Numbered from the stretch's first letter, positions 34,963 to 46,304 are shown. The stretch is 64,000 nt of DNA from Tridacna crocea (GCA_943736015.1 OX031069.1:26107235-26171234), one strand, 5' to 3'. Translations and numbers: made by a program. The notes: generated by a model not told the origin, from the letters alone.

Positions 34963-35651
34963 GTAGGGTAAATCCACCAAAACTCAGACGTCAATATTCG
35001 GACATCAGGGAAAAAAGAGATATTATAGGTGTTTCACAGCTGGAAACGTCTCAAAGAATAATTTCCTACACCGGTTATGAAGCAAATCTTATGGAATACA
35101 GAGTCTATCAGAGCACCGATTACGTTTATACATAGAGATATGATGTAACACCCTATTTCTTTTCTGTATGTAATGACCATGTGGATTGCCTAACTATCAA
35201 GCGGAAAGGATTGAAAGCGAAAAAAATAAAGGATTTGAACCTATCTATCAAGGGTTAAATGGGTGAAAAGTGCAAAAGTAAAAGGTTTGAACAAAACAAA
35301 GCCATACATTAGGTGTAAAGAACGTCACAGAACAAAAACACAATATAATTGCTTTGTTACCGAAACATCCAATTGACTTACTCTAAAAGTCTATGTTACT
35401 GAACTCGTCTGTTACCGAAACATCTGTCACCCAATTGTATGTCCGAAGTTTAACGATGCTGTCCGAATTATGATGTTTAGCACAACAGGACATTTTCTCC
35501 AATCTTTATGGATAATTTTGACTTTATCGTTGTTCCAGTTATAAAACAAGAAACTGTAATGAACGAATTATCAAGGGAGGTCACTAGACCATGATTCGCT
35601 TCAAGTTCAAGCTCTCAGATTTTTGTCCGACTTTTGGGGGATTAACCCTAC
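34963..35651. mobile_element. GTAGGGT-end TIR element
   Basis: 689 bp, ends GTAGGGTAAATCCACCAAAA and TTTTGGGGGATTAACCCTAC, inverted repeats about 27 bp. Inside, GTTACCGAAACATC occurs twice. No coding frame. Confidence 0.7.
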
Positions 35652-35903
35652 AAATACCTGATAAATTATTTGGTTAAATGATGGTTTTCTACAAAATGTG
35701 ACCTTTTTTTAATTTGAATTCTGTTTTTGGCTCATTTCTTTGGCTTAGAGAGCTTCTCGGGAATGTTTGGGTCTGAAAATGTTTTATAGCAGAAAAAAAA
35801 AACAGTGAGCAAAAAATATTGATAGCAAACAAAGATTCATGAAGATATATGAGAATTCACAAAGTAATGAAAATCAACAATAAACATAATGCCTTAATCA
35901 TAG

Positions 35904-36933
35904 TTAACCCATTACCACATAATCCCTAATTTGACGACCCTGCGAAAGTACCTTCAGTCTGAAGGTGTCTGCTCCGATGCTATTTTTGTGACTGGTCTTC
36001 GCTAACACCTTCAGGCCAGCCATTCATTAAACCCTTCGGGAAAAAATACGATGTTACCCGCATCTTTTCGAACGGCTCAGCCTCAATGCGACAAAATTTC
36101 CAATGACAGCTAATAAAATGGGTATGGATCGTTAGATAAATGATTAATCTTTAAGAGCACACAAAATATGCTGCAAAATACCAATTAAATCAATGGGAAT
36201 TTACCTTTTTCCCAACGTAAATAAATCCAGCATAATTTGTAAACAACTAACACGGCGACTTCCGTTAGTCAGGCATGCACACTCAACGGAATTTGAAATT
36301 TGTACAGTCTGCTTCCCTAACCCTATACAGCCAAGTTCGATCAAGGTGCGTTTGTTTACAGCAAAATTCACAACTAAACCATCCTGTAGCGTGTCAGAGA
36401 TACTGCTATTTCTGACGAGACATGCGCATTGAAAAGATCACCATGTTTTGATTTCTGGTGAAGTAGGTCAACGATTATTTATGTTGAAAAGTACAGTTTT
36501 GCACAAAGGTAAGAGTTGGATATTAACTAACATCAGTTTTTTTGTAAAGATTAATCATTTATCTAACAATCCATGCCCATTTTATTAGTTGTCATTTGAA
36601 ATTCTGTCGCATAGAGCCGTTCGAAAAGATGCCGGTAAAATCGTATTTTTTCCATACGGGTTCAATGAATGGCTGGCCTGAAGGTGTTAGCGAAGACCAG
36701 TCACAAAAATAGCATCGGAGCAGACACCTTCAGACTGAAGGCACTGCGAAAGATGCCTCTTGAAAACATTGTTGGAAAAGGAGAAAATGTTGGTAAAAAG
36801 CATTTTCTCCTTTTCCCACAATGTTTTCTACCCTACACAAAACAAATTTTCAGTCACTTTTATTTTGTTGTCTGCAAATGCTTTTGATTTGGACAAGCCT
36901 AAAGTAAAATACTGTTGTTTGGAAATGAGTTAA
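35904..36933. mobile_element. TTAA MITE split by a long-TIR element
   Basis: Left part 35904-35948, right part 36744-36933; removing the insert and one CTGCGAAAG restores a normal copy. Confidence 0.9.
35949..36743. mobile_element. 795 bp long-TIR element with 9-bp TSD
   Basis: Terminal repeats of about 200-270 bp start TACCTTCAGTCTGAAGGTGT at the left and the complement of TGCCTTCAGTCTGAAGGTGT at the right. Flanked by CTGCGAAAG on both sides. Long repeats with a 9-bp duplication fit a Mutator-like non-autonomous element. The first bases of each repeat are themselves a small palindrome (CTTCAGTCTGAAG). Confidence 0.85.
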
Positions 36934-37036
36934 TGGCCGAATAATGCAGCTCCGCCTCGGGCGTCAAGTTCGAATTGATCCTTTTAAATTATTATAAAAC
37001 TATGATATCTTAATTTAGTACTTACTGAAGAAGAAA

Positions 37037-37192
37037 ATGGTTGAGGATATGACCTCATTGGCGGACCAGGGGACGAGTAACGCTGTGATTGTTGCATTTT
37101 TCTCTACTTTCTTTGTGTTACGCGAAAAGCGGAAGCCGGTTTGTCGTTGTAGTTGGTTTTTGTTGTTGTTGTTCTTATGTGGGTATGTCTAA
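37037..37192 (+). other. Small open frame in a CpG-richer patch
   Basis: It has 51 codons starting MVEDMTSLADQGTSN followed by a hydrophobic stretch VIVAFFSTFFVL and basic residues, so it looks like a signal anchor. The surrounding 36940-37150 has more CpG than its neighbours, as a first exon or promoter might. Nothing links it to a known gene. Confidence 0.15.
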
Positions 37193-37876
37193 TCCACATT
37201 CCATCTATATAAAATCCGTTAAAAATCGTCCATAACTTGTAACCATTTGTTGACCTAGTCATTGATTTATGCAATGTCATTTTCTTCATTCTTTCAAATG
37301 GTTGATTTATAGATTTGATTTATTTCTGGGAAGACCCTTAAATTCTTTTTGACTAAGCTTCCTATGTTAAACTGGTCCACATGTCATAGCAAACAAATGC
37401 AGATGACAGACATTTAACTTGCCCGAAATAATTGGATCTGACTTTTTTAGCATAATAATAATGATAATAATAATAATATTTTTTTAAAAATCTAGTCGAA
37501 AATGCACTTAGAAAACTAGAAGATTTTGCTCAACAATTAACATTTTCTCCTTTTTCTGCAAAGTTTTCAGTGGCGCTAAACAGGATCAATTTCATGCAGG
37601 CCAGCCTTTATTTACCACGGACTTTGACAGAAACATTCTTGAAAACAGTGCTTGCTCAAGGACATTTTCGTTTCAACAGTTATGTCCTCTCTAGGAACTC
37701 AATTGCAAACAGTACTAAGTCCAAATGGAAAGATGTACATAAAAGACAAGAAACAGACAGAGAATACTATATGACCGATATACAGCCGGTAAGCCCAAGA
37801 GGAGAGGGACTAGAAAATAGCAGTTGGCAGCGAATTTATCTAGAGTCTAGGGTAACATCTATGTACAGATTAAAAA

Positions 37877-37993
37877 TTAACCCTGTACCACACAATGACG
37901 ACTTTTAACGACCATGGGAAATAAGCCTTTTGAAAACATTGTGGGAAAAGGAAAAGGATAGGTCTAAAATTGTGAAGTGTGGAAAAGGGTTAA
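37877..37993. mobile_element. Internally deleted TTAA MITE
   Basis: 117 bp: one outer arm and the first 30 bp of stem, then directly the terminus GGAAAAGGGTTAA. Confidence 0.82.
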
Positions 37994-38329
37994 GACTAAA
38001 AACTGTAAATTTGGCGTGTGAAGGAAAGACGATTTACATTTCATGTAGAAATGTTCCTTCATCTGTTCAACGGTCCAGTCAAAAACCATCTCTAATATGG
38101 ACACATCTAGTCAACCATTCATAGATAAAAAAAGAATCCCTAGAAATTCAGATTGCACAGAGACATGCAACAAACATATCTTCCAGAAATGAAAGATCCA
38201 TGTCAGCCACAGTTATCTGTTTATAAATACCTGTTTATACCTGTTCTGAGACCTATGGTATGCCTGTGGCTTCTAAAAGTCCTTCCTTTCATTGGTTTTT
38301 TCTCAGATTAATGTCCATAAAACATCCTT

Positions 38330-38511
38330 GGGCCCGCATTCACCAACCATTCTTAAGAACATTCTTTGTCTTATTCTCCAGAATTTTCTGCATTTGTAAG
38401 TAACACAACTTCTGATTGGCTAAACCGAATGGTCGTGTTACTTACAAATGTAGAATTCTTTGGAGAATAAGACTAAGAATATTCTGAAGAATGGTTGGTG
38501 AATACAGGCCC
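38330..38511. mobile_element. GTATTCACCAAC foldback element, intact
   Basis: 182 bp and almost wholly palindromic: GGGCCCGCATTCACCAACCA at the left mirrors TGGTTGGTGAATACAGGCCC at the right. The left arm contains ATTCTTAAGAAC, the unoccupied TTAA used by a MITE in the copy at 831-1248. Confidence 0.85.
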
Positions 38512-38553
38512 AGCTTTGAGGGGTGATTGCACCAATGGTTGTTAAGACGACTC

Positions 38554-38782
38554 TTAACCCATTACCAGACGACAATATTTTAGACTGGTCCAAATTGAAA
38601 GCATTTGCAGACAACAAAATAAAAGTAAGTGAAAATTTGAAATTTGTTTTGTGAAAGTTAGGAAACATTGTGGGAAAAGGAGAAAATGCTGGTTACCAGC
38701 ATTTTCTCCTTTTCCCACAGTGTTTTCTAAAGACTTCTTTCTCAGGGGCGTCAAAAGTAGGGATTGTGTGGTAATGGGTTAA
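38554..38782. mobile_element. TTAA MITE
   Basis: Full length, 43 bp after the intact GTATTCACCAAC foldback. Confidence 0.92.
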
Positions 38783-38792
38783 AGGAATTTAC

Positions 38793-39042
38793 ACTTGGAG
38801 CAGTAACAACCTCATCTGGTAGGGTTCCTAGGGTCAACGACTCTTAGACTGAAGGAATTTTTCCGTAGTTCTGTTTTTGAACATTTTTTTTTGTATAATC
38901 TTAGTTGATTTCCTCTTGTGGCAGTTTTTGATCACAGCCATTTAGAATTTTGTACTCTTGAATAATATAAGCTCGTAATCGTCAGTATTAAAGAGTTGGT
39001 AGACCTAATTTTCTTAGTCGTTCCGTGTATGACAGGTCTCTT
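38793..39042 (-). pseudogene. LINE reverse transcriptase 3' remnant (CR1/Jockey-type)
   Basis: In the minus-strand frames it reads YTERLRKLGLPTL, then IIQEYKILNG, then SFSLRVVDP and LPDEVVTAPS. These occur in the same order as at the C-terminal end of CR1-type retrotransposon polymerases. Stops and frameshifts separate the blocks. It is inert. Confidence 0.65.
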
Positions 39043-39049
39043 ATAGATA

Positions 39050-39200
39050 AACTTTTTATCAAACGTCAAAATGACAGACTCGTCTAAATTCAAAGCATTT
39101 GCAGACGACAAATCAAATGTGCCTGAAATGATGGATCTTTTCTCACGATGTTTTCTAAAGCTGCTTAGCTCAGGATTGTCCGAATCGGGATTTTTTTTTT
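39050..39200. mobile_element. Degenerate TTAA MITE
   Basis: TTTTTATCAAACGTCAAAAT at the left and the GCATTTGCAGACGACAAATC arm are clear; only the right half of the hairpin remains. Confidence 0.6.
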
Positions 39201-39557
39201 TTTATTTCATTTTTTTGTTTGTTGGATAAATAGATTAGCACTTACCATCTAACAAAATACTGTACAATAAAGAGTCAGAGCAGACACGTGGCAAACACAT
39301 TGAAAATACCAGTATACGCTCAGTTACAAAGATTTATTACCAGTTTGAATACGATATTTATAAGTTTTCTTTGTTTTGCAAATTTTCTACCTAGTGAACG
39401 AAGCTAATATTCGAGATGAAATTATAGCGTTAGCTCTACCTGTTTCTCGATATCTATGAACAGATAATCATAATTCACCATCTCGATAAACTCTGTAGTT
39501 TTGACTTGACGAGATAGCAATAAGTTAAAATTCGAAAGATACATTTTCAATTTTAGC

Positions 39558-39786
39558 ATAACCCTTTCCCAAACAATCCCTGGTCTTTACGGGTCTAGAA
39601 TAGTAGCCTTTTGAAAACATTGTGGGAAAAGGAGAAAATGCTGGTAACCAGCATTTTCTCCTTTTCCCACAACGTTTTCTTCGCTAACATAGACAGAAAT
39701 CATCTTTTCAGCAACAGTTGAATTGTGGTCTGCAAATGCTTTCAATTTGGTCTAGTCCAAAAGTTTGTCGTTTGGGAAAGGGTTAA
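39558..39786. mobile_element. TTAA MITE, CTTTCCC-end subfamily
   Basis: Full length, AACCCTTTCCCAAACAATCC to GTTTGGGAAAGGGTTAA. Confidence 0.92.
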
Positions 39787-40107
39787 TCGTTATGTTTTGG
39801 ATTTAGATCTCGAAGAAATGTATCGATCAAAGTCTATAAAACAGAAAGACGACTCAAAAATGTCTCTTATGCATACTTTGTCGTAATTTTATTATCATGT
39901 AATCTCACGTAGAGATGCTTTTATGATGTTATAGATCTATATTTTATACAGAAATAAATCTAGACCTATCTATCTACATATAGGAAATATTTCCAGAAAA
40001 GGTTGCGGTATCGCTAATGTTTTTTTTTAATTGTCGCAATAGTTATCTCGTGGCAGAAATATCCCACCATACACTAGAGAAATCATATCCGTCTATCTAC
40101 CCTACAA

Positions 40108-40833
40108 TTGTTGTCTGCGCATGTCATATTCTTCGAAGATTCGACCGTCTTATATGACGCACATTATCTCCCGCTAGATGGCATTCTAGAAATACTCATC
40201 TATCTAATTTGGGCATCCTGGGTACAGAACCGAACCACTTTCCTACGCGACAACCGTTACTTAAAATTGAATTTCAAACTAAAATAAACGTTTACTCAAT
40301 AAAACGCTACCTCGTGCAATTCACTCAGCTATGATCAGCAGTCTAGAGAAATATGGAGGTAAACCAGTTCTCATTTCTCCTCAAACGTATTGATAAAAGC
40401 TATTTTCTACATTACTACTTTATAGAGCGTAATATTACAGTCAGCCCGCTTTTGGGGCTAGTGATGCGTCGTATAAGACAGTCGAATCTTCGAAGAATAT
40501 GACATACCAGCCGATATAGCTCAGTGGGTAGAGCGTAGGACTTGTGAACACAATGTCTTACAGGTTGTAGGTTCGATTCCCCGGCTGGCCAACTAAAAAT
40601 TACTAATAGTCTTTCGGATGAGACGTTAAACCGAGGTCCCGTGTGACGGTGCTACACACCGAGCACGTTAAAGAACCAGGCGGAATTCTCAGTAGTTTCG
40701 TCCTGTATCCTTGCACTATCCCCCGTAACAACTAACCGTCTTCTGGGGGCGTCGCTCAGATGGGCAACCGGTAGCGACGATAAATAAACGAAAATAATCA
40801 ATCAATCAATCAGAATATGACATGCGCAGACAA
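40108..40833. mobile_element. TTCGAAGAATATG foldback with SINE insert
   Basis: Terminal repeats of about 55 bp: TTGTCTGCGCATGTCATATT at the left mirrors AATATGACATGCGCAGACAA at the right once the SINE and its TSD are removed. Confidence 0.8.
40506..40812 (+). mobile_element. tRNA-derived SINE with perfect 11-bp TSD
   Basis: 307 bp flanked by GAATATGACAT at 40495-40505 and 40813-40823. The tRNA-like head has A box ATAGCTCAGTGGGTAGAG and B box GGTTCGATTCC. The body contains CTTTCGGATGAGACGTTAAA and CCCGTGTGACGGTGCTACAC, a central domain widespread in invertebrate SINEs, possibly the Nin-DC type. The tail is (AATC)n. The acceptor arm does not pair at tRNA spacing, so it is not a working tRNA gene. 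Confidence 0.9.
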
Positions 40834-41005
40834 CGATATGACGCACCACTAGCCCCGAAAGCGGGCTGACAGTAATATTACGCTCTATAAAGTAGCAATG
40901 TAGAAAATAGCTTTTTTAGTGGTTCGGTTCTGTACACAGGATGCCCAAATTAGATAGATGGGTGAAATTTATAGAATGCCATTTAGCGGGAGATAATGAC
41001 CCTAT
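40834..41005. mobile_element. Inverted, internally deleted copy of the same foldback
   Basis: Reverse complement of parts of 40165-40490: CACTAGCCCCGAAAGCGGGC then ATGCCCAAATTAGATAGATG. Confidence 0.75.
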
Positions 41006-41254
41006 GTACAACACAGATCTGGAAGCCTCATCTGGAGCGGATATAGTGGAAACACATAAAATCCTATAGATCTATAACTACGACATAGTGGCGCTATCTA
41101 GAGAACTTTTACCTGTATCGGCCGAAACTCAGCTAGATTCTGTTTCATAATCTAAATTTATACCCGTGGGCTTTACAACATTAACAAGCGGACGGTAGAG
41201 AGCCAAGATCAGACTGCACGTTTTGTACAGGCTGAACTTGATGTAAGCTGTCGA

Positions 41255-41426
41255 TGTAATGCAGAGAAATGACCTTCCCCTACAAAATGACCCATGGGTA
41301 ATTTTTCTACGTAGAATAATGTCCCGGATCACTATTCTACGTAGAGAAATGACCCAGAGGACATTTCTCTACGTAGAATAGTGACCCGGGTCATTTTGTA
41401 GGGGAAGGTCATTTCTCTGCATTACA
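41255..41426. mobile_element. Foldback element with CTACGTAG iterations
   Basis: 172 bp. TGTAATGCAGAGAAATGACC mirrors GGTCATTTCTCTGCATTACA. Inside, the palindrome CTACGTAG occurs three times and ATGACCC/GGGTCA motifs alternate in orientation. Confidence 0.85.
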
Positions 41427-41429
41427 CTG

Positions 41430-42185
41430 GCAAAAGCCCCCTCTTTCTATGGCACTGTTCAAAAAGGTTAAGAAGCTATAAAAAGCTTTCCGTGATTTTT
41501 TCCATATTGATCAAGGATCGAAAACTTATATATATGAGCCAGGCTCTGTGAAAACGGGGCTTTATGCATCCGCGAAATGCAACGACCAGGTCAGCGTGCG
41601 CAGATTGCGGAGAATGACCTTTGGCCGAAACTTTTTGCTGTTGGTCAATTTGCTGGTTGTCAAAGGACCAATCTAGATCTACCTATTAGTCTAGAATTCT
41701 ACTATCAAGTCGGCTATTGAAAAAAGTGGCTCTAATAAATACATTATTATGTGATGAATTTGGCTAGTAGAGTGTATAACAGAGATGCATTAAGCCCCTT
41801 TTGCCAGAGCATGGCTCATTGATATGTATATTCAGCGGCAGGTTATAATTTATTTTGCTTTTAAAGATAGTTATCAAAATTTATTTTCAGAAAAGTTATC
41901 TCCCTTGCTACAAAATAGGCCATTTATGCAAAGCACGACAGCGGCACTAAGTAAGATTTTTTTTTTCAAATCGGGAAATAGGTCCATGTCTTTATCACCG
42001 AAAGCGTTGTAAAGTCAGTATTGAATCAAAAGAATATGAAAATTTATCAAACGTTTTTGATCATAGCTATTTATTGATTTATTTTTCAACCTAAGTTTCT
42101 GTCAAAGAAGGGGCCCGTAAATTAATTAAAGATTGACACCCACACAGAGTATGCTAGGACTTCCAATTGCAAAACATAGAATACG
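41430..42185. other. Intergenic, no feature recognised
   Basis: No exon, palindrome or repeat I can name. Confidence 0.5.
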
Positions 42186-42189
42186 AAAC

Positions 42190-42585
42190 TAAACTATTTA
42201 CCAAACGACAAAACTTCGGAATGGTCTAAATTCAAAGCATAAGCAGACGTTAAATCAGCCCTGGCTTAAACGATGGGCATTGTCCTTGAAACTATGAAAG
42301 TGCAGAGCAGGAGAAAATGTTGGTAGTACAGTTAACTCATTACCAAACGACAATATTTTAGGCACTGAAGGTGTCTATTTTAGACACATAGTCCAAATTG
42401 AAAACAGTTGCAGACGACAAAATGAAAGTGACTGAAAATTTGAAATTTGTTTTGAGAAGGGTAGAAAACATTGTGGGAAAAGGAGAAAATGCTGATTACC
42501 AGCATTTTCTCCTTTTGCCCACAATGTTTTCTAAAGGCTTTTTTTCAGGGGCGTCAAAAGTAGGGATTGTGTGGTAATGGGTTAA
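42190..42585. mobile_element. Two abutting TTAA MITEs, one with a 22 bp insert
   Basis: 42190-42335 is truncated at the hairpin. 42332-42585 is complete but has GCACTGAAGGTGTCT between two copies of ATTTTAG in its left arm. Confidence 0.82.
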
Positions 42586-42744
42586 CTGTCCCCAGATATG
42601 ATTTTAGGTTTTGACTGGTTGTATATGGTTGTTAGAGACCATTGGGAAAGAAATGTTAGAAATCTCTGTAGAGTTAATGTTAAGACTCATTTGTACAAAA
42701 AATTATTAACTCTTGACCATATGACGGGTTTTCCATGACGCACA

Positions 42745-43452
42745 AATCCTGCATCATTGACGTAATTTTAATTCAAATGAATCCCAAAATAAATGACAGT
42801 GCGTCATCGGTGACGCAACTTTCCAAAATCTAAATAATGTACGAAGTTGAATGAAGCGTCATAATTCCAAGTCTGTTCTTGCTTCAATGTCAGATGAACA
42901 CAGTTCTTTTTTTTTAACTACAAGGTTTATTTTAGATAAAAGTGGTTTTTCGGTAATTTATTTATAGAATAAGACTGGTTTACGCATTATTGCTGAAATG
43001 TATATTGACACGTGTCGTAAATATGGGCCAAGTCAAAATCGTGGTTGGGTTCTCTGTATTTCATAGCATATTTCACACGAGTTCCAGTATATAAAAGTAC
43101 ACATTACCGGTCTGTGCTGTTAGCGGAAAAATAATGTCATGACGAAGTAAACTGTAACATTCCTCTATCGTCTGCTTCCTACAACTGCCGATCAAGCAAC
43201 GTCAAATAGTGATTCAGACGAAAATGTTTGGTCTGTCAAAAAGTGACATCGGCCTTTCCGTCAGAAATGATTGACCGACTTTTCAATCTTAGAAGTTGGC
43301 ATTTAAAGGTAAAATGCATTATAAATCGTGTTTGAAGTTGGTGACGAGGAAATCCGTATTTTTGACCCCCAAAATTAATGAAGTGACCCTCAACTAATGA
43401 GGAAGGGGGTCACAATGACCCCCAATTTTCAAAGCCGAGGGAAAATCCTGAT
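42745..43452 (+). repeat. Unclassified dispersed repeat, copy 2
   Basis: Same block order as 3280-3915. Begins near AAATCCTGCATCATTGACG and stops where a truncated MITE starts. Confidence 0.7.
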
Positions 43453-43664
43453 AGGAGAAATTTTAGACCAGTCTAAACTGAAAGTATTTGCAGACAACAA
43501 AATAAATGTGACTGAAAAATTGAAATTTGGTTCGGGAAGGTTAGAAAACATTGTGGGAAAAGGGGAATTGCTGGTTATCAGCATTTTCTTCTTTTTCCAC
43601 AATGTTTTCAAAAGGCTTCTTTGTCAGGGTCGTTAAAAGTCAGGATTGTGTGATCAAGAGTTAA
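43452..43664. mobile_element. Left-truncated TTAA MITE
   Basis: Starts at GAGAAATTTTAGACCAGTC where a dispersed repeat ends; right terminus intact. Confidence 0.82.
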
Positions 43665-43835
43665 CAACAAAACTAGAATTTGAACATGCCTGTTGCTTGC
43701 ATACAGAATCATCCTTCATTTCAAACACTTTTTTTTTTTCAATTCAAACATTAAACATATGAAAAAATAGTTTTTTACTAGAGTATCAAAATTCAGATGT
43801 TACCCAGTTTTCAGGTTTAACTATATGCATTATCA

Positions 43836-44023
43836 GAACTCCAGATAGAGGGATTGATTTTGATTTCAAAATTAGAAATATCAGTTATTCTCCACTAAAT
43901 TGTATGTTTTGGGTACTCATTAGAATTGTCTCATAGAGACGATTCTAATGAGTACCCACAACATAGGGTTTTGAAGAGGAATCATGAATTTAGAATACCA
44001 TCACTTCCTCTTATCTGGAGCTC
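43836..44023. mobile_element. GAGCTCCAG foldback element
   Basis: Complete arms GAACTCCAGATAGAGGGATT and CTCTTATCTGGAGCTC; the centre is a perfect stem around CATAGAG. Confidence 0.85.
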
Positions 44024-44149
44024 AGATTGTGCATAATTTCATATGCATGGAATGTCCAGATTTTGTTCCTGATAAACTTTCGAAGAATTCTTTCTTTTTC
44101 AAACCTGTTTGGTATTTCGGATACAAGCTAACTCTTTCTCTGATTTCTC

Positions 44150-44597
44150 TTAACCCATTACCACTCAATCCCTACTTTTGAAGCCCCTGAGAAAGAAGCC
44201 TTTTGAAAACACTGTGGGAAAAGGAGAAAATGCTGGTAACCAGCATTTTCTCCTTTTCCCACAGTGTTTTCTACCCTTTCCAGAACAAATTCCAATTTTT
44301 CAGTCACCTTTATTTTTTCGTCTGCAAATGCTTTCAATTTGGACCAGTCCAAAATTTTCTCGTGTGGTAATGAGTTAACTCTTTACCACACAATCCCGAT
44401 TTTTAACGACCCCTGCAGAAGAGGTCTTTTGAAAACATTAAGGGAAAAGGAGAAAATGCTGGTAACCAGCATTTTCCCCTCAATGTTTTCTTACCTATCA
44501 AAGACAAGTACCGTTACCAGAGACACGTTTGAATTGTCATTTGCAAATGCTTTCAATTTGGACAAGTTTTCATTTTCATCGTGTGGTAAAGAGTTAA
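44150..44597. mobile_element. Two abutting TTAA MITEs
   Basis: 44150-44378 and 44375-44597 share TTAA at 44375; the second has lost about 10 bp of its right stem. Confidence 0.9.
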
Positions 44598-44669
44598 CAC
44601 AAAAATTGATAATTTTTGTCTACCTCCTCTGTTTCTGACAACATATCAGGTTAGGTTGCTGTTGAAATG

Positions 44670-45495
44670 TTCAACTCTTTACCTGACAATAAAATTTAGA
44701 CTTGCTCAAATTCAAAGAATTTGCAGATGACAACCCTTAACTCTTTATCAAATGACAAATTTTAAGGCTTGTCTAAATCAAAGCCATTTGCAGAGGATAA
44801 AATAAAAGTGACAGAAAATTTAAAATTTGTTTTTTGAAGGGTAAAAAACATTGTGTGAAAAGGAGAAAATGCTGGTTACCAGCATTTTCTCCTTTTCACA
44901 CAATGTTTTCTAAAGGCTTCTTTCTCAGGGTCGTCAAAAGTAGGGATTGTGTGGTTATGGGTTAACCAAACAATCCCTGATTTTGACAAACCTAAGATAG
45001 GAGCCTTTTGAGAACATCATGGGAAAAGGAGAAAATGCTGCTAACCAGCATTTTCTCCTCTTCCCACAATGTTTTCTCACTGCTGGAAACTAATTTCAAT
45101 TTTAGAGTTACAGTTATTTTGTCATCTGCCAGTGCTTTTAATTTTGACCCATAAGATTTTGTTGTTTGGTAAAGAGTTAAACTGGCTCAATTGATTGAGG
45201 TTGCTCTTCAAATGATATAAGATACTGTGGTGAAAAAGAAATGCTGGTAGCTACCATTTTCTCCTTTTTCCACAATGTTTTCCCTGCTTGAAACAAATTT
45301 CAATTTTTGAGTTACATTTCTTTGTTGTCTGCAAGTGCTTTCAATTTGGAGTAGTCTAAAATTTTGTCATTGGTAAAGTGTTAAGTTCTCAGATTGGTTA
45401 CCTGGTTACCGACATTTTCTCCTTTTCCACAAGATTTTCAGGAATTATCTTCCCTAGGGGTTGTTGAAACAAGGGATTGTTTAGTTAAGAGTTAA
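44670..45495. mobile_element. Five-member MITE array
   Basis: 44670-44740 (left arm only), 44737-44965, 44962-45180, about 45218-45384 and 45381-45495. The 44737 copy has a matched stem change, GTGTGAAAAGG with CCTTTTCACAC. Confidence 0.86.
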
Positions 45496-45617
45496 GATCT
45501 AAAGGATGGTTTCACACACTGGAGACAGTCAGGATCAGATGGAACATAATGGGCAGCAAGACACAGACCAGTTTTTACCAACATTGGCTAAGACAGAGAG
45601 AGTTGACCCTTCAGGTT

Positions 45618-45841
45618 TGTTACCCTTTTATCACACAGTGACGACTTTTGATGACCCTGAGGTAGAAGTCTTTTGAAAACATTGTGGGAAAAGAAGATAA
45701 TGCTGGTAACCCAGCATTTTCTCCTTTTCCCACATTGTTTTCTACCCTTTCCAAATCAAATTTTCAGTCACTTTTATTTGTCGTGTTCAAATGCTTTCGA
45801 TGTGGACAAACCTAAACTTTTGTCGTTTGGTAATGAGTTAA
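45618..45841. mobile_element. TTAA MITE
   Basis: Near full length; left terminus decayed to GTTACCCTTTTATCACAC. Confidence 0.85.
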
Positions 45842-45933
45842 GTTTTTAAACCTTTGCGAAAGGTCAATTTTTTAGACTCTACCAAATTCACAACTTCTGT
45901 AGATAGCACACTGGAAATTGTCGAAAGAAGACA

Positions 45934-46304
45934 CTTTACCAAATAGCGAACAGTATCTACCCTGAGATAGAAGCGTTTTGAGAACATTGTGGAAAAAGGA
46001 GAAAATGCTGGTCACCAGTATTTTCTCCTTTTCTCGCAATGTTTTCTACCCCGGTTGAAACAAATTTCAGTTTTTGAGTTATGTTTCTTTTCTCGTCAGC
46101 AAGTTAGTGCTTTCAGTTTGGATCAGTCTTATGCCTAAATTTTTGTTGTTTGGTAAAGAGTTAAGTTCTCTGATAGGATAGAGAACATTGTGGGATGATG
46201 TGAAAATGTTGACTATCAGGATTTTTTTTCTTTTCTTACAATGTTTTTCGAAAGCTTTCTTCCATATTGGCTATAAAGTCTAGGATTGTTTGGAAAAGAG
46301 TTAA
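45934..46304. mobile_element. Two abutting degenerate TTAA MITEs
   Basis: About 45934-46164 and 46161-46304, sharing TTAA at 46161; the second lacks its left arm. Confidence 0.75.

Noticed and set aside
36193-36432. 79-residue frame inside the long-TIR element as a transposase
   Set aside because: Too short, spans the inverted repeat, and has no catalytic motif.
37570-37908. 112-residue open frame as a gene or transporter first exon
   Set aside because: It ends in a MITE and shows no known domain. A GTAAGC at 37788 could be a donor, but nothing joins it to the transporter.
40509-40590. Functional tRNA gene
   Set aside because: A and B boxes exist, but acceptor and T stems do not pair at tRNA spacing and the unit is the head of a SINE with target duplications.
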